Translations under genes and position numbers: made by a program
NCBI GenBank assembly: GCA_028290685.1
Contig: JAQGJI010000162.1
Location: forward strand, 1 to 9,995
Source of the DNA: Devosia sp.
Lineage (GTDB): Bacteria > Pseudomonadota > Alphaproteobacteria > Rhizobiales > Devosiaceae
Reading direction: 5' to 3'
DNA: 9,995 bases
Shown here: positions 5,517-9,995 of the stretch, piece by piece
How positions within the stretch are numbered: position 1 is the stretch's first letter
Layout of the letters: each line of letters begins with the position of its first letter
The notes under the pieces: model-generated
What the model saw: the letters and a program-made list of their open reading frames with translations, nothing else
What the model was told of the DNA's origin: nothing
The model's database searches: none

Positions 5517-5893
5517 GCACAAACTTCAACGCCGCCCTGAGCTGCAGGGCCCTGCCGGATTGCCGGTTGCACTGGCTTCCCGGCGCACGCGGGATCGGTT
5601 TTCCGGAGCACACCAACAGGGCAGGCAAACCGGGTGCTCTTCAGGGATGGCGATGGCTGGTGCGGTGCAATTTCCAGCCACGAGCTGTCGCCGCCGGCCG
5701 TGATGCCGCCCTTGGCCCGCTGCAGCCGCAACAGTGGACATCTCGGGCGGGGGCGAGCCGGTGCGCCGGCCGGTTCATGTCCTTGCCCATTTTTTTTCCC
5801 CGGCGCTTGATCTGCCCGATACTGCACATTAAGCTTTTCCAGTCGCCTAGAACTTGCACCAAAAAAAACAGGGCGGCGTGGGGAGATTTCAGC
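5517..5893. other. 377-bp divergent intergenic region
   Basis: The stretch separates the EcfG-driven operon (leftward) from the sugar-acid operon (rightward). Frames stay open through it on both strands because of high GC, but none has a convincing start or protein-like composition; minus-strand readings are Arg/Pro/Cys-rich. The last about 110 bp are AT-richer, with a T8 run (5790-5797) and an A8 run (5861-5868) flanking a possible sigma-70 promoter. No RNA gene is recognised. Confidence 0.5.
5807..5835 (+). promoter_or_regulatory. tentative sigma-70 promoter for the sugar-acid operon
   Basis: TTGATC (5807-5812), 17 nt, then TAAGCT (5830-5835), about 58 bp before the start codon of the UxuA-like gene. 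The -35 is a good match and the -10 poor (three of six). It lies in the AT-rich part of the intergenic region, which favours it over alternatives, but it is unverified. Confidence 0.3.
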
Positions 5894-6943
5894 ATGGCCA
5901 TCCGCATTGCGGTCGGGCAATTTCACGAGCTGAGCGAAGAGCGCTTGCGCTTTGCAACGCAGATCGGGGCCACTGGCCTGCAGATGAACAACCCGACCCT
6001 GCCGGGGGACACGCGCTGGGAACAAGCCGATGTTCGCGCGCTGGTCGAGCAGGTCGAAGCTGCCGGGCTCAAATTCGAGGCCATCGAGAACGTGCCGACC
6101 CATTTCTATCACAAGGCCATGATGGGGCTCGACGGCCGCGACGAGCAGATCGAGAACTACCAGGCCACCATCCGGGCCGTCGCGCGCGCCGGCATTCCGG
6201 TTCTTGGCTACCATTTCATGCCCAATTCGGTCTGGACCACCAACCGCAGCGGAACCACCCGGGGTGGCGCTCAGGCGCGCCAGTTCGACATGGCCGTGGT
6301 GGAGGCCAACAGCGACAATCTCGAGCTGCTCCGCTCGTTCATGCCCACCACCCTGGGCCGGGCTTCCTCCATGCCCCTGTTCGGCAAGGATGGACCGGTG
6401 ATCACCGAAGAGCAGATGTGGGCCAACTACGAGTATTTCATCAAGGCGGTGCTGCCCGTGGCCGAGGAGGAGGGGCTCAAGCTTGCCCTGCACCCCGACG
6501 ATCCCCCGGTGCCCATGCTGGGCGGCGTGGCCCGCCTGTTCTATCGGCCCTGGGGCTTCAAGCACGCCTATGAGCTGGCTGGCCAGTCCTCGTCCTGGTC
6601 GCTCGATCTGTGCCTGGGCTGCTGCTCGGAAATGGTTGGCGGCAAGGCCAATGTTTCTGAAATGATCGAGTTTTTCGCGCCCAAGGGTGCGATCTCCTAC
6701 ATCCACTTTCGCGACGTGCAGGGCTCGGTTCCCGATTTCACCGAATGCTTCATCGGCGACGGCAATTTCGATCCGGCCGAAGTCATCGTGCTGCTTGCCA
6801 AAAACAATTTCGACGGCTTCCTGCTCGATGATCACGTTCCCAAGATGGACGGCGACAGCGACTGGAACCACCGCGGCCGTGCCCATGCCATCGGCTACAT
6901 GCAGGGCCTTGTGCGCATGGCGGAGTTCTTGAAGGCGCTGTGA
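5894..6943 (+). CDS. mannonate dehydratase (UxuA)-like TIM-barrel enzyme
   Basis: A 349-residue cytosolic protein of the D-mannonate dehydratase family (UxuA; mannonate to 2-keto-3-deoxygluconate, EC 4.2.1.8). Family motifs are visible in order: ENYQATIRAVARAGIPVLGY-HFMP (87-110), LALHPDDPP (197-205), DLCLG (238-242), YIHFRDV (269-275) and LDDHVPKM (311-318). By comparison with UxuA, H200, C240, H271 and D313 would be the metal ligands. The usual RPDHGR motif near the C-terminus is replaced by LDDHVPK, and LCTGS by LCLGC, so the substrate may not be mannonate itself. The length suits short UxuA forms such as that of Bacillus. The frame is open far upstream, but this ATG has GGGGAG 8 nt before it and marks the onset of homology. 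It is first of the plus-strand sugar-acid genes. Confidence 0.8.
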   Translation: MAIRIAVGQFHELSEERLRFATQIGATGLQMNNPTLPGDTRWEQADVRALVEQVEAAGLKFEAIENVPTHFYHKAMMGLDGRDEQIENYQATIRAVARAGIPVLGYHFMPNSVWTTNRSGTTRGGAQARQFDMAVVEANSDNLELLRSFMPTTLGRASSMPLFGKDGPVITEEQMWANYEYFIKAVLPVAEEEGLKLALHPDDPPVPMLGGVARLFYRPWGFKHAYELAGQSSSWSLDLCLGCCSEMVGGKANVSEMIEFFAPKGAISYIHFRDVQGSVPDFTECFIGDGNFDPAEVIVLLAKNNFDGFLLDDHVPKMDGDSDWNHRGRAHAIGYMQGLVRMAEFLKAL

Positions 6944-6995
6944 TGGGGGTGACTTTGGAGTGCTCGCAACCTTCCCCCGCCACCGGCATTGCCCG

Positions 6996-7026
6996 GCCGC
7001 CCCGGACTTGATCGGGACCGGGCCAT
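6996..7026. repeat. possible degenerate REP-like palindrome
   Basis: The core CCCGGACTTGATCGGG (7001 on) resembles the CCCGGACTTGATCCGGG palindrome that recurs between genes in many Hyphomicrobiales, with one C missing. It is flanked by GGCC on both sides. Recognition is from memory, and a single copy in the window cannot prove repetition. Confidence 0.3.
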
Positions 7027-7050
7027 CGAGCGATGCCGCTCTGTTCCATG

Positions 7051-7075
7051 CACCGCCCGGACACGCCGGGCGGTG
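7051..7075. other. perfect 10-bp intergenic hairpin without T-tract
   Basis: CACCGCCCGG-ACACG-CCGGGCGGTG forms a perfect 10-bp stem with a 5-nt loop in the 179-bp gap between the UxuA-like and lactonase genes. No T-run follows on either strand, so it is not a classical intrinsic terminator. It may stabilise or process the polycistronic mRNA, or be part of an intergenic repeat. Confidence 0.6.
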
Positions 7076-7122
7076 ACGGGCTACGCGATCGAGATCTAAC
7101 CTAGACGAGCTCCGGAGCTTCC

Positions 7123-8232
7123 ATGCCTTCTGCCTTGTTTTACGTCGGTTGCTGCAATCGTGCCTTGGGCTATGTCAAAAACCCTGCCGGCAAAGGGATA
7201 TCCGCCTTCCGCCTCGATCTTGCGACCGGCAGCGTCCAGGCCCTGGGCATAACCGAGGGCATCGACAATCCAACCTTCCTTGAGGTCGCGCCGGACGGCA
7301 GATCGCTGTCGGCCATCAGCGAAGTGGCGGGGCGGAACGAGGGCGATATCACCGCCTATGGCATTGACCCCGACACTGGCGAACTGACCTACCTCTCCCG
7401 GCAACCAACCCGCGGCGATGGCACGGCCCACACCAGCCACGACAAAAGCGGCCGCTTTGCCGCCATTGCCAATTATTCCGGCCTGCCCGCCCAGGCCAAA
7501 CCCAACCAGTCCATCGCCATCTATCCACGCGACCCGGACGGCACGTTGCGCCCCCCGGTGTCGGAGGTGCGCCACCACGGCAGCGGCCCCAACGCCCAGC
7601 GCCAGGAGCGCCCCCATGCCCATTGCGTGCGCTGGACGCCGGACAATCGCTTCGTTGTTGTCGCTGACCTGGGCATCGACCGGCTGCTGGTTTACCGCTT
7701 CGATCAAACAAGTGGCGCTCTGACACCGCATGGCGAAACCCTGCTGCCGCCCGGCTCGGGCCCGCGCCACTTCCGCTTCCACCCCAGCCTGCCGTTCGCC
7801 TATCTGGTGAACGAGCTGACCTGCACCCTGGCAAGCCTTGCCTTCAACGCCGAGGCGGGCACGTTCGAAATCCTGGCGATCGAGCCCACCACACCTGAAC
7901 CCGTGCCGGGCAATTCCTGCTCGGCCATCGACATCGCGGCAGGCGGCAACCACCTTTATGTCGGCAATCGCGGCCATGACAGTTTAAGCGGCTTTGCCAT
8001 CGACCGATCGAGCGGCATAGCGCGCCTCATCGGCACCACGCCATGTGGCGGCCGCGTCCCACGGGACTTAGCCTTTGACCCCACGGGGCAGGTTCTTGTG
8101 GTCGCCAACCAGGACAGCGATCTGATCACGCTGTTCCGCCATGCGCCGCAAACCGGTGCGCTGGCCCCGCTGGGTGCTCCGATCCCCAGCGGTTCGCCGA
8201 CGGTCATCGCCTTTCACCCCATCACCCGCTGA
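7123..8232 (+). CDS. lactonase, 7-bladed beta-propeller (Pgl/YbhE family)
   Basis: A 369-residue protein of the lactonase family (PF10282, COG2706), whose best known member is E. coli 6-phosphogluconolactonase YbhE/Pgl; others act on non-phosphorylated sugar lactones. Propeller blades with xxPDGRxL-type turns recur (VAPDGRSL at about 55-62, WTPDNRFVVV at 171-180, FDPTGQVLVVAN at 318-329). The family signature blocks are HGSGPNAQRQERPHAHCVRW (152-171), GSGPRHFRFHPSLPFAYLVN (211-230) and YVGNRGHDSLSGF (279-291). There is no signal peptide, so it should act in the cytosol. GGAG lies 5 nt before the ATG. The stop is 9 bp from the next gene, whose ribosome binding site overlaps it. Context suggests it opens an aldonolactone made by the sugar dehydrogenase at 9551; the exact lactone is not readable. 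Confidence 0.88.
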   Translation: MPSALFYVGCCNRALGYVKNPAGKGISAFRLDLATGSVQALGITEGIDNPTFLEVAPDGRSLSAISEVAGRNEGDITAYGIDPDTGELTYLSRQPTRGDGTAHTSHDKSGRFAAIANYSGLPAQAKPNQSIAIYPRDPDGTLRPPVSEVRHHGSGPNAQRQERPHAHCVRWTPDNRFVVVADLGIDRLLVYRFDQTSGALTPHGETLLPPGSGPRHFRFHPSLPFAYLVNELTCTLASLAFNAEAGTFEILAIEPTTPEPVPGNSCSAIDIAAGGNHLYVGNRGHDSLSGFAIDRSSGIARLIGTTPCGGRVPRDLAFDPTGQVLVVANQDSDLITLFRHAPQTGALAPLGAPIPSGSPTVIAFHPITR

Positions 8233-8241
8233 GGCGCTTTC

Positions 8242-9399
8242 GTGAAGATCACCGGCATCACGCCATTTCCAGTCTGGGTCGGGCATCGCAACCAGCTCAT
8301 TGTCAAGATCGATACCGACGAGGGCATCTTCGGCTGGGGCGAGAGCGGGCTGTCGGGCCGCGAAAAGGCAGTGGTCGGCGCCATCGAGCACTTCCGCGAG
8401 TTCCTGGTTGGCAAGGACCCGATGCGCATCGGCGCTATCTGGCAGGAGCTGTACCGCAGCCAGTATTTCGAAGGCGGCCGCGTTCTGCTTGCCGCTCAGT
8501 CGGCGATCGACATTGCCCTGCATGATATCAAGGGCAAGGCGCTGGGCGTTCCGGTCTACGAACTGCTTGGCGGCAGGCAGCGTGATCACATCCCCACCTT
8601 CGCGTCCACGCCCGCCATTACGGGGCCCGAAACGATCGAGGCCGCCCAGGCCCTGGTGGCCCGCGGCTGGAACGCCATCCGCTTTTTCCCGGCCGCCTGG
8701 GGCGATGGGCACACCATCTTCGAGCCCCGCGAATCGATTGGGCAAACCGCCAAATTCCTCGTCGGGGCGCGCGAGGCTCTGGGGGAGGAGGTGGTGCTCG
8801 GCATCGATTATCACCATCGCCTCAACGTCGCCGAAGCCGCGAGCTTTTGCCAGAAAATGCCTTCCGGCACGCTCGATTTCCTTGAAGAACCCATTCGCGA
8901 CGAGACGCCCGAGGCGTACCAGGCCCTGCGCCGGCTTACCGATGTGCCCTTCGCCATCGGCGAGGAGTTTGCCAGCAAATGGCAGTTCCTCCCCTACATC
9001 GAGCGCGATATCCACCAGTTCAACCGGCTTGATATCTGCAATGTGGGCGGCTTCACCGAAGCCATGAAAATCGCCGGCTGGAGCGAGGCGCATTATGTCG
9101 ATCTGATGCCCCACAATCCGTTGGGTCCCATCTGCACCGCCGCAACGATCCACCTTTCGGCCGCCATAGCGAACTTTTGCTGGCTCGAAACCCGCGCCAA
9201 CGCAACCGATCTGTATTCGGGCACCCCCACCGCCGAAATGTTCCCGCGCATGCCAATGCTCGATGGGGCCATCTACCAGGTCAGCGACGCGCCCGGCCTG
9301 GGCATTGAAGTCGATGAAACGCTTCTCACCAAAGCCAGCTTCAAATTTTGGGAAGCCCCCCACCTCCGCCGCCGCGACGGCTCGGTGACCAATTGGTGA
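8242..9399 (+). CDS. enolase-superfamily sugar-acid dehydratase (galactonate dehydratase-like)
   Basis: A 385-residue member of the mandelate racemase/muconate lactonizing enzyme group of the enolase superfamily, closest in pattern to D-galactonate dehydratase DgoD. The N-terminal capping domain (about 1-115) is followed by the barrel. The catalytic set is complete and spaced as in DgoD: metal ligands D189 (GIDYHHR), E215 (FLEEP) and E241 (AIGEEF), the acid H191, and the base H291 (MPHNPLGP). The ending RRDGSVTNW also matches the DgoD-type tail. Expected reaction: dehydration of an aldonate to a 2-keto-3-deoxyaldonate, in the cytosol. The start is GTG with GAGG 7 nt upstream, the GA lying in the lactonase stop codon, so translation is coupled. 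Substrate could be galactonate, gluconate, fuconate or another acid; sequence alone does not decide. Confidence 0.88.
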   Translation: MKITGITPFPVWVGHRNQLIVKIDTDEGIFGWGESGLSGREKAVVGAIEHFREFLVGKDPMRIGAIWQELYRSQYFEGGRVLLAAQSAIDIALHDIKGKALGVPVYELLGGRQRDHIPTFASTPAITGPETIEAAQALVARGWNAIRFFPAAWGDGHTIFEPRESIGQTAKFLVGAREALGEEVVLGIDYHHRLNVAEAASFCQKMPSGTLDFLEEPIRDETPEAYQALRRLTDVPFAIGEEFASKWQFLPYIERDIHQFNRLDICNVGGFTEAMKIAGWSEAHYVDLMPHNPLGPICTAATIHLSAAIANFCWLETRANATDLYSGTPTAEMFPRMPMLDGAIYQVSDAPGLGIEVDETLLTKASFKFWEAPHLRRRDGSVTNW

Positions 9400-9550
9400 G
9401 GTGCCAACCAACTTTTAACCAAACGCGCCTGGGCGCCATCCCTGCCCATCGGTGGTGTCGCCCCGCCTTGAGCGAAGCCCCATCCCGGGACCGCGCCCCA
9501 GCCGCAAGGGGGCTCGGCAATTGCCTCGCGTCTGCGCAAGAGGAACCACG

Positions 9551-9995
9551 ATGAAACAGCTCGCCGCACTCATTGTGATGACGCTGGCCACTTCGGTCTC
9601 CGCCCATGCCCAGAACACCCCCGGCAGCGTAGTCCCGGGCACCGTACCCTTCGACATGCGCGTCCTCGCTACCGGACTTGAGGGGCCTTGGGAGCTCACC
9701 TGGGGCCCTCACGGCAAGCTCTGGGTCACAGAGCGCACCGGGGGGCGCATCACCGAAATCGATCCGGATACCGGCTCGAAAAGGACGCTGATCGAACTCG
9801 AGGAGGTTTCCGCCCCCGGCGGGCAGGACGGGCTTCTCGGCCTTGCTCTGGATCCGGGCCTGCTTGAGGGCGGCAATGGCTACGCCTACACCGCCTACAC
9901 CTATGTCGATGCGGCGCGCGGCGCCGACCCGGCCGTGTCGAACGCCGCCAGCCCCTATCGATTCCTGTACGCCAAGATCGTGCGGCTGCGCTACG
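9551..9995 (+). CDS. PQQ-dependent glucose/sorbosone-type sugar dehydrogenase, 5' part
   Basis: The first 148 codons are present and the gene runs off the right edge. Residues 1-20 form a Sec signal peptide (MKQLAALIVMTLATSVSAHA, cleavage after AHA), so the enzyme is periplasmic. The mature part shows the start of the beta-propeller of soluble PQQ glucose dehydrogenases (GSDH, PF07995): GLEGPWELTWGPHGKLWVTE near 43-62, then ITEIDPDTG and APGGQDGLLGLALDP (about 88-102). The long loop before the repeated strand ending KIVRLRY resembles the Acinetobacter sGDH type more than YliI/Asd. Catalytic His and most PQQ contacts lie outside the window and cannot be checked. GAGG lies 7 nt before the ATG. 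A 151-bp gap separates it from the dehydratase, so it may have its own promoter. It would oxidise an aldose to its lactone. Confidence 0.82.
   Translation, partial: MKQLAALIVMTLATSVSAHAQNTPGSVVPGTVPFDMRVLATGLEGPWELTWGPHGKLWVTERTGGRITEIDPDTGSKRTLIELEEVSAPGGQDGLLGLALDPGLLEGGNGYAYTAYTYVDAARGADPAVSNAASPYRFLYAKIVRLRY

Noticed and set aside
5309..5893. In-frame extension of the UxuA-like gene upstream to 5309
   Set aside because: It runs through the stress promoter and into the opposite gene, has no UxuA homology, and the ATG at 5894 has a good ribosome binding site.
5462..6886. Long minus-strand ORF (474 codons) opposite the UxuA-like gene
   Set aside because: It mirrors the codon structure of a gene with clear family motifs and has no recognisable domain; typical GC-rich antisense frame.
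7051..7075. Hairpin as an intrinsic terminator
   Set aside because: No T-tract follows on either strand.
8068..9411. Long minus-strand ORF (447 codons) opposite the enolase-family gene
   Set aside because: The plus strand has a complete catalytic set; the antisense product is Gly/Ala/Arg-rich without domain signals.

Overview
This window is GC-rich (estimated by eye at about 60-65 %) and looks like chromosomal DNA of an alphaproteobacterium, most likely one of the Hyphomicrobiales (rhizobia/Devosia-like). The reasons are a textbook EcfG-type general-stress promoter (GGAAC-N17-CGTT), the set of small membrane 'stress' proteins it drives, and a sugar-acid operon typical of soil and plant-associated members of this group. 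The taxonomic call is inference; no rRNA, tRNA, phage integrase, IS element or CRISPR array was seen.

Layout, left half (1-5516), envelope/stress proteins. A minus-strand gene leaves the window on the left (1-43). Next come a minus-strand SPW-repeat membrane protein (144-494) and, just upstream of it, a 57-residue disordered protein (546-719). On the plus strand follow three small genes of unknown function: a lone 74-residue protein (885-1109), then an ATGA-overlapping pair (1427-1636 disordered; 1633-1842 ribbon-helix-helix-like). A YihY/BrkB-family membrane protein (1854-2972, minus) converges on that pair. Upstream of yihY lies a tightly coupled three-gene minus-strand operon: a one-TM protein with a Ser/Gly repeat tail (4527-5435), a holin-like protein (4111-4530) and a DUF3618 protein with 11-residue repeats (3029-4111). 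It starts at the EcfG-type promoter at 5491-5516 and ends at a strong intrinsic terminator at 2984-3014, only 11 nt before the yihY start codon.

Layout, right half (5894-9995), sugar oxidation/dehydration. After a 377-bp gene-free divergent region come, all on the plus strand: a mannonate-dehydratase (UxuA)-like TIM barrel (5894-6943), a cytoplasmic beta-propeller lactonase (7123-8232), an enolase-superfamily sugar-acid dehydratase with a complete active site (8242-9399), and the start of a secreted PQQ-type glucose/sorbosone dehydrogenase (9551 to the window edge). Together they suggest a route in which an aldose is oxidised in the periplasm to an aldonolactone/aldonate, opened, and dehydrated to a 2-keto-3-deoxy sugar acid. 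The substrate cannot be read from the sequence, and no transporter, regulator or KDG kinase/aldolase lies in the window.

No wholly new system can be claimed. The best candidates for novelty are the EcfG-controlled membrane-protein operon with its repeat architectures and promoter dyads, the set of undescribed tiny proteins beside it, and the UxuA homologue whose C-terminal RPDHGR-type active-site motif is replaced.
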